A stretch of DNA of 64,000 bases from Amycolatopsis saalfeldensis (GTDB lineage: Bacteria > Actinomycetota > Actinomycetes > Mycobacteriales > Pseudonocardiaceae): positions 367,765 to 431,764 of the forward strand of contig NZ_FOEF01000006.1 of the NCBI RefSeq assembly GCF_900110575.1. The letters run 5' to 3'. The notes under the pieces were generated by a model, which saw nothing but the letters and a program-made list of their open reading frames with translations, did not search any database and was not told the DNA's origin. Positions 9,617-19,336 of the stretch are shown piece by piece (the first letter of the stretch is position 1; every line of letters begins with the position of its first letter). The position numbers and the translations under genes were made by a program.

Positions 9617-11275
9617 TCAGTGGAAACTGATCTGCAGCACCGGTTCGCTGGTGGCGGCGAAGAAGTCGTTGCCCTTGTCGTCGATGACGATGAAGGCGGG
9701 GAAGTCCTCGACCTCGATCTTCCACACGGCTTCCATGCCCAGCTCGGCGTACTCGAGCACGTCGACCTGCTTGATGCAGTCCTTGGCCAGCCGGGCGGCG
9801 GGGCCGCCGATCGAGCCGAGGTAGAAGCCGCCGTGCGCCTGGCACGCGGCGGTGACCTGCTTCGAGCGGTTGCCCTTGGCCAGCATCACCAGCGAGCCGC
9901 CGGCGGCCTGGAACTGCTCGACGTAGGAGTCCATCCGCCCGGCCGTGGTCGGGCCGAACGAACCGGACGCGTAGCCCTCGGGCGTCTTCGCCGGGCCCGC
10001 GTAGTACACCGGGTGGTCACGCAGGTACTGCGGCATCTCCTCACCCGCGTCGAGGCGCTCGGCGATCTTCGCGTGCGCGATGTCGCGCGCCACCACCAGC
10101 GGCCCGGTCAGCGAAAGGCGGGTTTTCACCGGCAGCTGCGAGAGCTGCTCGCGGATCTGCGCCATCGGCCGGTTCAGGTCGACGGTCACGACCTCCTCGG
10201 ACAGGTCGTCCTCGGTGACCTCCGGCAGGAACCGCGCCGGGTCGCGCTCGAGCTGCTCGATGAACACCCCGTCGGCGGTGATCTTGGCCTTGGCCTGACG
10301 GTCGGCCGAGCAGGACACCGCGATGCCGACCGGGCAGGACGCGCCGTGGCGCGGCAGCCGGATCACCCGCACGTCGTGGCAGAAGTACTTGCCGCCGAAC
10401 TGCGCGCCGATGCCGAACTGGCGCGTCATCTCCAGCACCTGCTGCTCCAGGCCCGGATCGCGGAACGCGTGGCCCAGCTCCGAGCCTTCCTGCGGCAGCG
10501 TGTCGAGGTAGCGCGCCGAGGCGAGCTTCGCGACCTTCAGGTTGAACTCCGCCGACATGCCGCCGACGACGATCGCCAGGTGGTACGGCGGGCACGCCGC
10601 GGTGCCGAGCCCGCGCAGCTTCTCGTCCAGGAACCGCGCGAGCCGCTTCGGGTTCAGCACGGCCTTGGTCTCCTGGAACAGGAACGTCTTGTTCGCGCTG
10701 CCGCCGCCCTTGGCCATGAACAGGAACTCGTACGCGGGGTCGCCACCACCGTCTTTGTGGTACAGCTCGACCTGCGCGGGCAGATTGGTGCCGGTGTTGC
10801 GCTCGTCCCAGAAGTTGACCGGCGCCATCTGCGAATAACGCAGGTTCAGCTGCTGGTAGGCGTCGAAGATGCCCTGCGACAGCGCGCGCTCGTCGTCGCC
10901 GCCGGTGAGCACGCCCTCGGAGCGCTTCCCGATGACGATCGCCGTGCCGGTGTCCTGGCACATGGGCAGCACGCCGCCGGCCGAAATGGCGGCGTTGCGC
11001 AGCAGGTCCATCGCGACGAACCGGTCGTTGCCGCTGGCCTCGGGGTCGTCGACGATGGCCCGCAGCTGGGCCAGGTGTGACGTGCGCAACAAGTGCTGGA
11101 TGTCGGTGATGGCCGTGCGCGCGAGCGTGGTCAGCGCGGCCGGGTCGACCAGCAGGAACTCGCGCCCCGCGGCCTCGACGACCTCGACGCCGTCCGCGGT
11201 GACCAGCCGGTACTCGGTGGTGGTGTCCTTGCCGAGCGGCAGGACTTCGGTGTGCTGAAACGTGGTGGACGGCAC
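9617..11275 (-). CDS. fumarate hydratase, class I (iron-sulfur)
   Basis: 552 residues, the two-domain FumA/FumB type that interconverts fumarate and malate in the TCA cycle. Three conserved cysteines that would ligate the [4Fe-4S] cluster are visible: C106 in PMCQDTG, C228 in TAACPPYH and C314 in GASCPVG. The C-terminal beta domain contains [10 protein letters not shown] and AKGNRSKQV. Length matches E. coli FumA (about 548). Start is GTG, 5-7 bases after AAAGGAG. The upstream region contains a 19-bp palindrome that may be an operator. Confidence 0.93.
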   Translation of the reverse strand: MPSTTFQHTEVLPLGKDTTTEYRLVTADGVEVVEAAGREFLLVDPAALTTLARTAITDIQHLLRTSHLAQLRAIVDDPEASGNDRFVAMDLLRNAAISAGGVLPMCQDTGTAIVIGKRSEGVLTGGDDERALSQGIFDAYQQLNLRYSQMAPVNFWDERNTGTNLPAQVELYHKDGGGDPAYEFLFMAKGGGSANKTFLFQETKAVLNPKRLARFLDEKLRGLGTAACPPYHLAIVVGGMSAEFNLKVAKLASARYLDTLPQEGSELGHAFRDPGLEQQVLEMTRQFGIGAQFGGKYFCHDVRVIRLPRHGASCPVGIAVSCSADRQAKAKITADGVFIEQLERDPARFLPEVTEDDLSEEVVTVDLNRPMAQIREQLSQLPVKTRLSLTGPLVVARDIAHAKIAERLDAGEEMPQYLRDHPVYYAGPAKTPEGYASGSFGPTTAGRMDSYVEQFQAAGGSLVMLAKGNRSKQVTAACQAHGGFYLGSIGGPAARLAKDCIKQVDVLEYAELGMEAVWKIEVEDFPAFIVIDDKGNDFFAATSEPVLQISFH

Positions 11276-11888
11276 AGCCAGGCTCCTTTGCCCCTGATCG
11301 GAATCCGACCACGGTACTCAGCGCCCCCGCACCACCGGCTCACGCCCGAGGGCCAGTGTGTCCCAGCGCACGAACGCAGCCGGAAAAAGCCGACCGGCCA
11401 AGGGGAAATCCCGGGAAAACGAGGTTTGGTTCGGGAGGCCGGGCCCACCCCGACGGACCCGACCTCCCGGGGAAAGCGGACGGATGCGCACACATCCGCA
11501 CCGCGTGGCTCAAACCAGGCGTTCACCGGCGGCAGTCGAACGTCCCAGTCACGACATTGTCGTGACGCAGGTCATAAGTCAATCCGGCCGAACGGGTGTC
11601 ACCAAGGCCCTCCTACCCACTCCCCGTACCCCTCAAACTCGCTGATCCTCCCGCCAACGCCGAAGATCCCGTGACCATCCGTTCACGGGATCTCCAGTGC
11701 AAACAACGCGGCTAACGCTCAAACCCAACCGCCGCCAGAAGGCAACGGCAGCTGGAAGGTGACCACCGCCGGGGGTCCAGGGGGCCTCGCCCCCTGGCGG
11801 GGGTTTGGGGGTTCGACCCCCAAAGGACACCTGATGCGGGGCCTGGGGCGAGCGCTCTCCGCGAGCACAACTCGCCCCTACCCCCGCA
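11276..11888. other. 613-base intergenic region with palindrome and hairpins
   Basis: No gene was found here. Near 11548-11582 lies a palindrome and a candidate minus-strand promoter for fumarase, leaving a leader of roughly 270 bases. A hairpin with 11-bp arms occurs at 11664-11674/11683-11693. The part next to sigB (11777-11892) is packed with G/C hairpins that probably end the sigB transcript. Confidence 0.6.
11548..11582 (-). promoter_or_regulatory. 19-bp palindrome and possible fumarase promoter
   Basis: A perfect palindrome with 9-base arms around one central base (GTCACGACA at 11548-11556, TGTCGTGAC at 11558-11566). On the minus strand it overlaps a candidate -10 (CAATGT, 11554-11559) that lies 17 bases from TTGACT (11577-11582). 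This is a typical arrangement for a repressor site. The regulator is not evident from neighbouring genes. Confidence 0.45.
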
Positions 11889-11892
11889 TCAG
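11777..11892 (-). terminator. cluster of three hairpins after sigB
   Basis: Three inverted repeats in a row. CTGATGCGGG (11831-11840) pairs with 11883-11892, with an inner stem GGGGCGAG/CTCGCCCC, and overlaps the sigB stop codon. TTTGGGGGT (11804-11812) pairs with 11816-11824 across a 3-base loop. CCAGGGGG (11777-11784) pairs with 11790-11797. Together they probably terminate sigB transcription. The G-rich double hairpin looks like a dispersed intergenic element of high-GC actinobacteria. Confidence 0.6.
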
Positions 11893-12926
11893 CTGGCGTA
11901 AGCCCGCAGCCGCTCGGCCCGCTCGCCCTGGCGCAGCTTCGACATGACCTCACGCTCGATCTGGCGCACGCGCTCGCGGGACAGGCCGAAGTGCTTGCCG
12001 ATCTGGTCGAGTGTCCGCGGCTGGCCGTCGTCGAGGCCGTAGCGCAGGCGGATCACCTGGGACTCGCGGTCGTCGAGCGTCGCGAGCACGCGGCGCAGGT
12101 CGTCCTGGAGCAGGCCGGAGATCACGGCGCTCTCGGCGTCGGTGGCCTCGGAGTCCTCGATGAAGTCGCCCAGCGGGGCGTCCTCTTCGGTGCCGACCGG
12201 CATGTCCAGGCTTACCGGGTCACGCGAGTGGTCGAGCAGGTCCGAGATCTTGTGCGCCGGGATGCCCGACTCGGCCGCCAGCTCCTCGTGCGTGGCGTCG
12301 CGGCCGAGCTGCTGGTGCAGGTCGCGCTTGATGCGGGCGAGCTTGTTGACCTGCTCGACCAGGTGGACCGGCAGCCGGATGGTGCGTCCCTGGTCGGCCA
12401 TTCCCCTGGTGATGGCCTGGCGGATCCACCAGGTGGCGTAGGTCGAGAACTTGAACCCCTTGGAGTAGTCGAACTTCTCCACCGCCCGGATCAGGCCCAG
12501 GTTCCCCTCCTGGATCAGGTCGAGCAGCGGCATGCCACGGCCGGTGTAGCGCTTCGCCAGCGAGACCACCAGGCGGAGGTTGGCCTCCAGCAGGTGGTTC
12601 TTGGCCACGTGGCCGTCGCGCACCAGCGCGTTCAGCTCCGTGCGCCGCTTGGCGGTGAGGTTCTCGCCGGTGTCGGCCATGTGCTGGGCGAACACCCCGG
12701 CCTCGATGCGCTTGGCCAGCTCGACCTCGTCGGCCGCGCTGAGCAGCGCGGTCTTGCCGATGCCGTTGAGGTACACGCGTACCAGGTCGGCGGCCGGGCT
12801 CTGGGCGTCGAGGTCTTCCGCGGTGAGTGTCCCCACACCCGCCGGCGGCTCCTCGACGTAGGGCCGTGTTGGAATCCCGCGCTCGCGAATCCCGCGCGCT
12901 TCGCGTTCGAGAGTCTGGACTGACAT
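11889..12926 (-). CDS. sigB: RNA polymerase sigma factor, SigB type
   Basis: 345 residues, a sigma-70 factor with regions 1.2 to 4.2 but without the long N-terminal extension of SigA. Region 2 contains [17 protein letters not shown] and [15 protein letters not shown]; region 4 ends with [19 protein letters not shown]. The start at 12926 (MSVQTLERE) follows a GAGGCAG ribosome-binding site; the frame is open further upstream but that part lacks homology. It closely matches the non-essential, stress-linked SigB of mycobacteria. The upstream promoter fits a SigR/SigH-type ECF sigma factor. The principal factor SigA is encoded 33 kb away in this window. Confidence 0.92.
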   Translation of the reverse strand: MSVQTLEREARGIRERGIPTRPYVEEPPAGVGTLTAEDLDAQSPAADLVRVYLNGIGKTALLSAADEVELAKRIEAGVFAQHMADTGENLTAKRRTELNALVRDGHVAKNHLLEANLRLVVSLAKRYTGRGMPLLDLIQEGNLGLIRAVEKFDYSKGFKFSTYATWWIRQAITRGMADQGRTIRLPVHLVEQVNKLARIKRDLHQQLGRDATHEELAAESGIPAHKISDLLDHSRDPVSLDMPVGTEEDAPLGDFIEDSEATDAESAVISGLLQDDLRRVLATLDDRESQVIRLRYGLDDGQPRTLDQIGKHFGLSRERVRQIEREVMSKLRQGERAERLRAYAS

Positions 12927-13241
12927 TCTGCCTCCCCGGTCACGGGCTGAACGTGTCTCGCCGGTGATGCGCCTGCGGTGACGGGCCCTGTGGAAACCCG
13001 GACCGCGGGCCCAGCCGGCTTGGCTGGACATCGATCTCAACGCCCCGGGAGCGCAAAACGTTCCCGGCTTGCTGAAGAGAAGACGGCGCGAAAGACCCCG
13101 CGGTTGCTCCACCAAAACTGAGCTTTCCCTGAGAAGCCCGCTGTGGCCCGGGAATCGTGAAGATCCGGTGAGGATCGTCGCTTCCGGCGAACCGATGCGG
13201 CCGCGGATCCGTACGCCGTCCCGGCGACCGGGCGATGTGGT
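12927..13241. other. sigB upstream region
   Basis: 315 bases between the sigB start and the end of dtd. It holds the sigB leader and the SigR-type promoter. No second gene or RNA was recognised. As dtd is transcribed toward sigB, read-through from dtd into sigB is possible; no strong hairpin separates them. Confidence 0.5.
13039..13065 (-). promoter_or_regulatory. SigR/SigH-type promoter of sigB
   Basis: Read on the minus strand, GGGAAC (13065-13060) is followed by exactly 18 bases and then GTT (13041-13039). This is the consensus of actinobacterial SigR/SigH promoters (GGGAAY-N18-GTT). It would give a leader of about 105 bases before the sigB start. It fits the known pattern in mycobacteria in which sigB is transcribed by SigH and SigE. 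Confidence 0.65.
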
Positions 13242-13667
13242 CTAGACCTCCACGAGAACGGTGAACGGGCCGTCGTTCACGCTCTCCACCGCCATCATCG
13301 CGCCGAACCGGCCGGTAGCCACCGTCGCGCCGCGCGCCCGCAGCTCCTCGATCATGGCTTCCACCAGGGGTTCGGCCACTTCCGGGCGGGCCGCCGCGGT
13401 CCACGACGGGCGGCGGCCTTTGCGGGTGTCGCCGTACAGCGTGAACTGCGAGACGACGAGCAGCGGCGCGCCCGCGGTGGCGCACGACTGCTCGTCGCGC
13501 AGAATGCGCAGCTCGTGGAGCTTGCGCGCCATGGTGGCGGCTTTCACCCGATCGTCCGAGGCGTGGATTCCCAGCAGCACCAACAGTCCCGGTTCCGTGA
13601 TGGCCCCGATCACGGTTCCGTCCACTGTCACACTCGCCCGGGTGACGCGGGCCGCGACGGCTTTCAT
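13242..13667 (-). CDS. dtd: D-aminoacyl-tRNA deacylase (Dtd)
   Basis: 141 residues, normal length for the family. It hydrolyses D-amino acids (and glycine) mischarged on tRNA. Signature motifs are [19 protein letters not shown] in the middle and [11 protein letters not shown] at the C-terminus; the latter contains the G-x-P-type loop lining the chiral proofreading pocket. The ATG start gives the canonical [18 protein letters not shown]-terminus. The methyltransferase gene ends 10 bases upstream, so the two may be co-transcribed. Confidence 0.93.
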   Translation of the reverse strand: MKAVAARVTRASVTVDGTVIGAITEPGLLVLLGIHASDDRVKAATMARKLHELRILRDEQSCATAGAPLLVVSQFTLYGDTRKGRRPSWTAAARPEVAEPLVEAMIEELRARGATVATGRFGAMMAVESVNDGPFTVLVEV

Positions 13668-13677
13668 GACGAGCGTC

Positions 13678-15183
13678 TCAGTGCGGCCCGGCCGGCACGA
13701 GCATCCCGTGCCGCACCAGTTCCCGGACCACGGGCAGCGCCGCGGCGGCCAGCTCGCCGGGCTCGAGGCCCTGCGCCGCCGCCAGCAGCTCGATCAGGTC
13801 CTCCAGCGCCAATGCGCCCTGACAGCCCGCGAGCAGCCGCGTGGCGAGCTCGTCGACCTCGTGCTGCCACCCGGGCCCGTCGGTGCGGTGCAGGCGCCGC
13901 ACGGTCGTCTCCCAGCCCTCGGGGCCGGGGGAGTCGACGCGCTCCAGCAGCACCGTTACCGGCACCCGGAACGCGACGTCCAGCAGCTCGTCGCCGTGGG
14001 CGCGAAGCCACTCCACGCGGTCGAGCCAGTTCGCGGCCTCCGGGCCCAGCGGGTCGTCGTACGCCTGGCGCAGGTCTTCGCACACCACGGTCGGCGTTTT
14101 CCCGGCCGCACGGCGCAAAGTGACAAATCCGAAGCCGATGCCCCGCACGTCGTTCTCGGTGAACCAGTCCAGCCACGCGGCGGCTTTCGCGCGGCCTTCG
14201 GGCGAGCGCGGGTCGATGCCCTCGTCTCGCAGCCAGGTGCCCACGTACAGCCCCGGGTCGGCGACGTCGCGCTGGACGAACCACGCGTCGGTCTCCGCGG
14301 GCAGCCAGCGCGCGACGCGGTCGGCCCAGTCCTCACGGCCGGTGTGCAGCCAGGACGCGAGCAGCTGGCCGACGCCGCCGTCGTTGAGGAAGCCCGGCAG
14401 CTGGCGCACGACGAGCGCGCTGGCGTCGTCGCCGGCCAGCCCGGAGTCGCGGTAGGTGTAGTCGACCCGCGGCGGGCCGACCACGAACGGCGGATTGCAC
14501 ACGACCTGGTCGAACCGCCGCCGCGCGACCGGCGCGAACCACTCGCCGCGCACCAGCTCCACGTCCAGCTCGTTGAGCCGGAACGTGCCCGCGGCCAGCG
14601 CCAGCGCCCGCGCGGAGACGTCGGTGGCCGTGACCCGCTGTGCGTGGCGGGTGGCGTGCAGGGCCTGGACGCCGTTGCCGGTGCCGACGTCGAGCAGGCT
14701 GCCGACCGGGCGGCGGCTGGTCGCGCGGATCAGGCTCAGCGAGGCGTGCCCGACGCCGAGCACGTGGTCCTCGGGCACGGTGTGGCCCAGCATGTCGGCG
14801 TCGAGGTCCGACACCACCCACCAGGAGCCTTCCTCGTCGCCGTGCGGGCGGATGTCGAGGGCGGCCTGGAACCCGTCGGGGCCGGCCTTCAGCACCCCGG
14901 CGGCCACCGCCGCCTCGGCGGAAAGCGGGGCAAAAGCCGTTTCGACCGACTTTTCGGGCTCGGTCAGGCCGAGCAGGAACAGCCGGATGAACGTGCCGAG
15001 GTCGCCGGCGTCGAGGCTCGCGCGGCGGGCCGGCTCCGGCTCGCCGCGGCCGAGCGCGGAGTGCGCCGCGCCGCCGAGCGCGGCGACCACGCCGTCGGCG
15101 TCGTAGGCGGCGCGGAGGAAGGCCTCGCGCAGCCGCGCGCAGACGGCCGGGGACAGGTCGGGCAGAGGCGTGTTCGTGCTCAC
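13678..15183 (-). CDS. class I SAM-dependent methyltransferase
   Basis: About 501 residues. The middle has a methyltransferase core with SAM motif [13 protein letters not shown] and, further on, the NPPF catalytic motif ([12 protein letters not shown]) of the HemK/RsmC-like amino-methylating group. This suggests methylation of a glutamine, adenine or guanine. An N-terminal all-alpha domain of about 150 residues precedes it. The start GTG at 15183 ([11 protein letters not shown]) is preferred; a GTG 18 bases upstream at 15201 is also possible. The gene is divergent from the M20 hydrolase, with 19 bases between them, so promoters must overlap coding sequence. Target unknown. Confidence 0.85.
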   Translation of the reverse strand: MSTNTPLPDLSPAVCARLREAFLRAAYDADGVVAALGGAAHSALGRGEPEPARRASLDAGDLGTFIRLFLLGLTEPEKSVETAFAPLSAEAAVAAGVLKAGPDGFQAALDIRPHGDEEGSWWVVSDLDADMLGHTVPEDHVLGVGHASLSLIRATSRRPVGSLLDVGTGNGVQALHATRHAQRVTATDVSARALALAAGTFRLNELDVELVRGEWFAPVARRRFDQVVCNPPFVVGPPRVDYTYRDSGLAGDDASALVVRQLPGFLNDGGVGQLLASWLHTGREDWADRVARWLPAETDAWFVQRDVADPGLYVGTWLRDEGIDPRSPEGRAKAAAWLDWFTENDVRGIGFGFVTLRRAAGKTPTVVCEDLRQAYDDPLGPEAANWLDRVEWLRAHGDELLDVAFRVPVTVLLERVDSPGPEGWETTVRRLHRTDGPGWQHEVDELATRLLAGCQGALALEDLIELLAAAQGLEPGELAAAALPVVRELVRHGMLVPAGPH

Positions 15184-15202
15184 GGTGGGTAAGCCTGCCA
15201 CG

Positions 15203-16477
15203 ATGGCCGCTGTGACCTACGAACGTGTCCTCGCTCCGCTCGGCGCCGCGCTGCCCGACTTGGAGGCGCTCTACCTCGACCTCCACCGGCATCCCGAGCT
15301 GGCGTTCGCCGAGACGCGCACCGCCGCCGAGCTGGCGCGGCGGCTGACCGGCGACGGGTTCGAGGTGCACACGGGCGTCGGCCGCACCGGCGTGGTCGGC
15401 GTGCTGCGCAACGGCGAGGGGCCCACCGTGCTGCTCCGCGCCGACATCGACGCGCTGCCGGTCGAGGAGAAGACCGGCCTGCCGTACGCGAGCACCGCCC
15501 GTGGCGCCGACGCCGAAGGCCGCGATGTGCCGGTGATGCACGCCTGCGGCCACGACATGCACGCCACCTGGCTCTCCGGCGCCGCGAGCCTGCTCAGCGC
15601 CGCCCGCGACAGCTGGTCCGGCACGCTGCTGGCGGTGTTCCAGCCGGGTGAAGAGGGCGGGGACGGCGCCGCCGGCATGGTCCAGGACGGCGTCTTCGAC
15701 CTCGCCGGCAAGCCCGACTTCGTGTTCGGCCAGCACCTCGTGCCCGGGCCCGCGGGCTGGGTGCTGACCCGGCCGGGCGTGATCATGGCGGCGTCGGACT
15801 CGCTGCGGGTCACCCTGCACGGCCGCGGCGGGCACGGCTCGCGCCCGGAGACCACCGTCGACCCGGCCGTGCTCGCCGCTTCGGTGGTGCTGAAGCTGCA
15901 GACGATCGTCTCCCGGGAGACCGCGGCCACCGAGCCGGCGGTGGTCACCGTCGGCTCGATGCACGTGGGCACCACGGGCAACGTGATCGCCGACGACGCG
16001 GTGCTGGAGGTGAACACCCGCGCCTTCGACAACGCCGTGCTGCTGCGCGTGCGCGCCGCGATCGAACGGATCGTCCACGGCGAGGCGGTCACGGCGGGGG
16101 CGCCGAAGCCGCCGGAGATCGAGCTGGCCGGCTCCTACCCGGTCACGGCCAACGACGAGGCCGTGACCGGAGAGCTGACCGAGGTGTTCCGCGCGCACTT
16201 CGGGCCCGAGACGACCATGCCCGCGCCGCTGGTCACCGGCAGCGAGGACTTCAGCGAGTTCGGCCGCGCGGCCGGCGCGCCCTCGGTGTTCTGGCTGGTC
16301 GGCGGCTTCGACCCGGTCGAGGTGATCACCGCGATGACCGAGGGCCGGTTCGAGTCCGACATCCCGTCGAACCACTCGCCGCGGTTCGCGCCGGTGCTGC
16401 ACCCCACGCTGCGGGCGGGGGTGGAGACCTTGGTGGTCGCCGCCCTTTCCCGGATGGCCCACCCGGGTGTCGAATGA
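15203..16477 (+). CDS. M20-family amidohydrolase/peptidase
   Basis: 424 residues, of the amidohydrolase (IAA-amino acid hydrolase/AbgA-like, peptidase M20D) group. Metal and catalytic residues are seen in HACGHDMHATWL (around residue 114), in QPGEEGGDGA (glutamates near 150), in GQHLVPGPAG and in the late NHSPRF histidine. The central dimerisation domain spans roughly 185-300. It probably cleaves an N-acyl or aromatic amino acid amide in the cytoplasm; the substrate cannot be told. The start at 15203 (MAAVTYERV) is chosen over an upstream TTG/ATG-less extension that would overlap the divergent methyltransferase. Confidence 0.88.
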   Translation: MAAVTYERVLAPLGAALPDLEALYLDLHRHPELAFAETRTAAELARRLTGDGFEVHTGVGRTGVVGVLRNGEGPTVLLRADIDALPVEEKTGLPYASTARGADAEGRDVPVMHACGHDMHATWLSGAASLLSAARDSWSGTLLAVFQPGEEGGDGAAGMVQDGVFDLAGKPDFVFGQHLVPGPAGWVLTRPGVIMAASDSLRVTLHGRGGHGSRPETTVDPAVLAASVVLKLQTIVSRETAATEPAVVTVGSMHVGTTGNVIADDAVLEVNTRAFDNAVLLRVRAAIERIVHGEAVTAGAPKPPEIELAGSYPVTANDEAVTGELTEVFRAHFGPETTMPAPLVTGSEDFSEFGRAAGAPSVFWLVGGFDPVEVITAMTEGRFESDIPSNHSPRFAPVLHPTLRAGVETLVVAALSRMAHPGVE

Positions 16478-16515
16478 GCCGCGCGAGTGGGAGCATGGAC
16501 CTCGGAGGTGGTGCT

Positions 16516-16842
16516 GTGAACGAGCCCGCCCACGGCCCGGATCCCCGTCCCGCCCCGGTGCTGATCACCGAGGCCGCCCCGTCCTACGACGATCAGCTGG
16601 CCTCGCGCAAGCGCAGGTACATCATCATGATGCTGTGCCGCATCCCGTGCCTGGTGCTGGCCGGGCTGACCTACCACACCTGGTGGCTGGCGATCACGTT
16701 CCTGGTGATCTCGGTGCCGCTGCCCTGGATCGCGGTGCTGATCGCCAACGACCGCCCGGCGCGCAAGTCGGAGGACGCCAACCGCTACCAGCGGGAGGCG
16801 AAGCAGATCGAGCACCGCGACCACCCGGTCATCGAAGGCTGA
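16516..16842 (+). CDS. DUF3099 membrane protein
   Basis: About 108 residues. The conserved block ITEAAPSYDDQLASRKRRY is followed by two hydrophobic helices and a basic tail, as in actinobacterial DUF3099 proteins. The GTG at 16516 is preferred because GGAGG lies 7 bases upstream; an ATG at 16474 overlapping the previous stop would add 14 residues. The function is unknown. A homologue lies near sigB in mycobacteria as I recall. It converges on the kinase gene with 4 bases between the stops. Confidence 0.82.
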   Translation: MNEPAHGPDPRPAPVLITEAAPSYDDQLASRKRRYIIMMLCRIPCLVLAGLTYHTWWLAITFLVISVPLPWIAVLIANDRPARKSEDANRYQREAKQIEHRDHPVIEG

Positions 16843-16846
16843 GCGG

Positions 16847-17716
16847 TCACGGCTGGGGCCCGACCCGGCTGACGGCCAGCGCGCCCAGCCGGGTGCCGGC
16901 CCGCAGTACGTCCACTGTGGACTTCCCGGCGAGCCAGGTGGTGAGCACGCCCGCGTCGAACGCGTCGCCCGCGCCGGTGGAGTCGACGCAGTCGGCCTCG
17001 ATCGCGGGCACGGTGGTCACGCCGTGTTCGTCGACCCAGCTCGCGCCTTCGAGCCCCGCGGTGACCACCACGGCGCCGACGTGCCCGAGCAGCTCCTTCG
17101 CCGACTCGGGATCCGCGGATCCGGTCAGTGCCACCAGTTCTTCGGTGTTCGGCATCAGCAGGTCCGTGCCGCGGACGTCGTCGAGGAACGCCCCGGCGTC
17201 GTGGATGTGCGCGGCCGCCTGCGGGTCCACGGAAGTGCTCAGCCCGGCCTTCTTCGCCGCCGCCAGCGCGGCCAGCCCGGCCGGGCGTGAGGACGGGTCC
17301 AGCAGCACGTAACCGGACAGGTGCAGGTGGCCCGATCCGGCGAGCGCCTCGGGCGTGACGTCGCCGGGCTGGAAGCGTTTGTTCGCGCCGCGGTCGGCGA
17401 GCATGCTGCGCTGGCCGGTGCCGTCCACCATCACCACGACGCAGCAGGTCGCCGCCTCGGGGTCGACGGCGAACGCGCAGCGCACCCCGGTGGCCTCCAG
17501 CTCGGCGCGGATCAGCCGGCCGCCGGAGTCGTCGCCGATGCGCGCGACGAGTGTGGTCGCCGCGCCCAGGGATCGCAGCCACAGCGCGGTGTTCGCGCCC
17601 GCGCCGCCGCCGGTGAAGCGGATCTCGGCACGCGCGTCGCCGCCGTGGGGGAGCGCCTCGTCGTGCCGGGCGACCACGTCCAGGCCGGCGTCGCCGACCA
17701 CCACGATCCCGGTCAC
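16847..17716 (-). CDS. PfkB-family kinase, probable pseudouridine kinase
   Basis: 289 residues, ribokinase fold. The N-terminal GGGAGANTALWLRSLG is the substrate-binding diGly region, and DSTGAGDAFDAG near the C-terminus carries the catalytic Asp and anion hole. It overlaps the start of its partner psuG by 4 bases. That pairing implies phosphorylation of pseudouridine to pseudouridine 5'-phosphate, the substrate of PsuG. A role with another nucleoside or sugar is possible but less likely given the context. Confidence 0.85.
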   Translation of the reverse strand: MTGIVVVGDAGLDVVARHDEALPHGGDARAEIRFTGGGAGANTALWLRSLGAATTLVARIGDDSGGRLIRAELEATGVRCAFAVDPEAATCCVVVMVDGTGQRSMLADRGANKRFQPGDVTPEALAGSGHLHLSGYVLLDPSSRPAGLAALAAAKKAGLSTSVDPQAAAHIHDAGAFLDDVRGTDLLMPNTEELVALTGSADPESAKELLGHVGAVVVTAGLEGASWVDEHGVTTVPAIEADCVDSTGAGDAFDAGVLTTWLAGKSTVDVLRAGTRLGALAVSRVGPQP

Positions 17717-18618
17717 GACAGCGCCACCGCGACCTCGGCGGCGAGCTTCGCGTTGGACAGCACCAGCGCTTCGTTCGCGTCGATGCTCGCGCCGCCGCTC
17801 GCGGTGTGGAAGTGCTCCAGCAGCACCGGGGTCACGTCCGAACCGTGGACGTTGTTGTCCCGCAACAGGTTCAGCCCCTCTTCGAGCAGCCGGTCGTGCA
17901 GTGCCTTGTCCATTTCGGACTGTTCCGGGATCGGATTCGTGAGCAGCACGCCGGACGGGGCGTACGCGCGGTGCGCGGCGATCACGGCGGCAGCCTGCTT
18001 CGCGTCGTCCACGCGCCAGCCGACCGGGTGACCCGAGGAGCGCAGGTAGAACGCCGGGAACTCGTCGGTGCGGTAACCGAGCACCGGCACCGAGTTCGTC
18101 TCCAGCACCTCCAGCGTCGCGGCGATGTCCAGCACCGACTTCACCCCGGAGCAGACGACCACCGTCGGCACCTTGGCCAGCACGCCGAGGTCGGCCGAGA
18201 CGTCCCAGGAAAGCGCCGCGCCGAGGTGCACGCCGCCGAGCCCGCCGGTGGCGAACACGCCTATGCCGGCCGCGGCCGCGAGCGCCGACGTGCCGGCCAC
18301 CGTGGTCGCGCCCGAGCGGCCGAGCCCGACCGCGGGGCCGAGGTCCCGCAGCGAAAGCTTGTCCAGTCCGGCGCCGGGCGCGCAGACCCGCTCGAGTTCG
18401 GCCGGCGACAGGCCGATCACCGGGCGGCCGTCCAGCACGGCGATGGTGGCCGGGACCGCGCCGCCCTCGCGCACGACCTGTTCGAGGCGGTGGGCGACGT
18501 CGAGGTTGCGGCCGGGCGGCAGGCCGTGCGACAGGATCGTGCTCTCGAGGGCGACGACGGGGTGGCCGTCACGCAGCGCCGAGGCGACCTCCGGGTGGAG
18601 GGACAGTTGCGTAGTCAC
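17713..18618 (-). CDS. psuG: pseudouridine-5'-phosphate glycosidase
   Basis: 301 residues, full length for PsuG. It cleaves the C-C glycosidic bond of pseudouridine 5'-phosphate to uracil and ribose 5-phosphate. Family motifs are ALESTILSHGLP at the N-terminus, GGLGGVHLGA and the catalytic lysine region VCSGVKSVLDI. LTNPIPE lies toward the C-terminus. It is the first gene of a two-gene operon with the PfkB kinase; the pair would recycle pseudouridine from RNA turnover. Confidence 0.93.
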   Translation of the reverse strand: MTTQLSLHPEVASALRDGHPVVALESTILSHGLPPGRNLDVAHRLEQVVREGGAVPATIAVLDGRPVIGLSPAELERVCAPGAGLDKLSLRDLGPAVGLGRSGATTVAGTSALAAAAGIGVFATGGLGGVHLGAALSWDVSADLGVLAKVPTVVVCSGVKSVLDIAATLEVLETNSVPVLGYRTDEFPAFYLRSSGHPVGWRVDDAKQAAAVIAAHRAYAPSGVLLTNPIPEQSEMDKALHDRLLEEGLNLLRDNNVHGSDVTPVLLEHFHTASGGASIDANEALVLSNAKLAAEVAVALS

Positions 18619-18627
18619 GGACGGACA

Positions 18628-19272
18628 TCATCTGTGATCCCCGCCGGGCGAGCGCCAGCGGGTCAGCTCGGCCGCCAGATTGCGCCGCGCGGCCGCTTCC
18701 CAGCGTGACCGAGCGGCTTCGCTGCGGTACAGCGGGGCGTGGGCCAGCAGGTTCTCCAGGACGGCGGCGCGGCCGACGGCCCAGGACGTGTCGTCGTACC
18801 TCGCGTACTCCTCGCGGACGGCGACCGCGTACGCGTCGTACTCGGCGGGCGCTGCGCCGAGGACGGCGAGGTCGGCGTCGAGCAGGGCGGTGGCGGCTTC
18901 GTCGTCGTCGGGCGCCTGGTGTCCCGCGGTGGCGAGCACGAGCCCCTCGGCCCGGGCGACGTGCGGCTCGGCGACGCCCGCGCGCGTCAGCCAATGGCGT
19001 AGCCAGGCGGCGCTGCGGCGCTCGTCTTCGCCGGACACCGCGTCGTACACGACGTCGTGCGCCCAGGCGGCGACGGTCACCACCGCGCGCTCCGGAACGG
19101 ACAGGTCACGGGCCAGCGGCGCGGAATCGCGCGCGACCGCCGCCGCGTGGGCCAGGCCGTGGTAGCGCCGGTGCGGCTCGCCGTACTGCCACTCGAGGTA
19201 CGACCACGCGTCGCGGGCCACCCGGGCGTCGCCGTCGAGTGCGGTGAAGGCGGAAAGCCAGCTTCGGTCCAC
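18628..19272 (-). CDS. HD-domain metal-dependent phosphohydrolase-like protein
   Basis: 214 residues. RRYHGLAHAAAV (first metal-binding His) and WAHDVVYD (HD dyad) fit the predicted HD phosphohydrolases common in actinobacteria. The start GTG at 19272 (VDRSW) is inferred from where homology begins. Substrate unknown. The gene ends 9 bases upstream of psuG, so it may be the first gene of that operon. Confidence 0.8.
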   Translation of the reverse strand: MDRSWLSAFTALDGDARVARDAWSYLEWQYGEPHRRYHGLAHAAAVARDSAPLARDLSVPERAVVTVAAWAHDVVYDAVSGEDERRSAAWLRHWLTRAGVAEPHVARAEGLVLATAGHQAPDDDEAATALLDADLAVLGAAPAEYDAYAVAVREEYARYDDTSWAVGRAAVLENLLAHAPLYRSEAARSRWEAAARRNLAAELTRWRSPGGDHR

Positions 19273-19336
19273 GCCGCCGACGATAGTGCCGCGACCGGTG
19301 ATTCCGGCACTCCCGCCGCTGAGGCATGATGGACGG

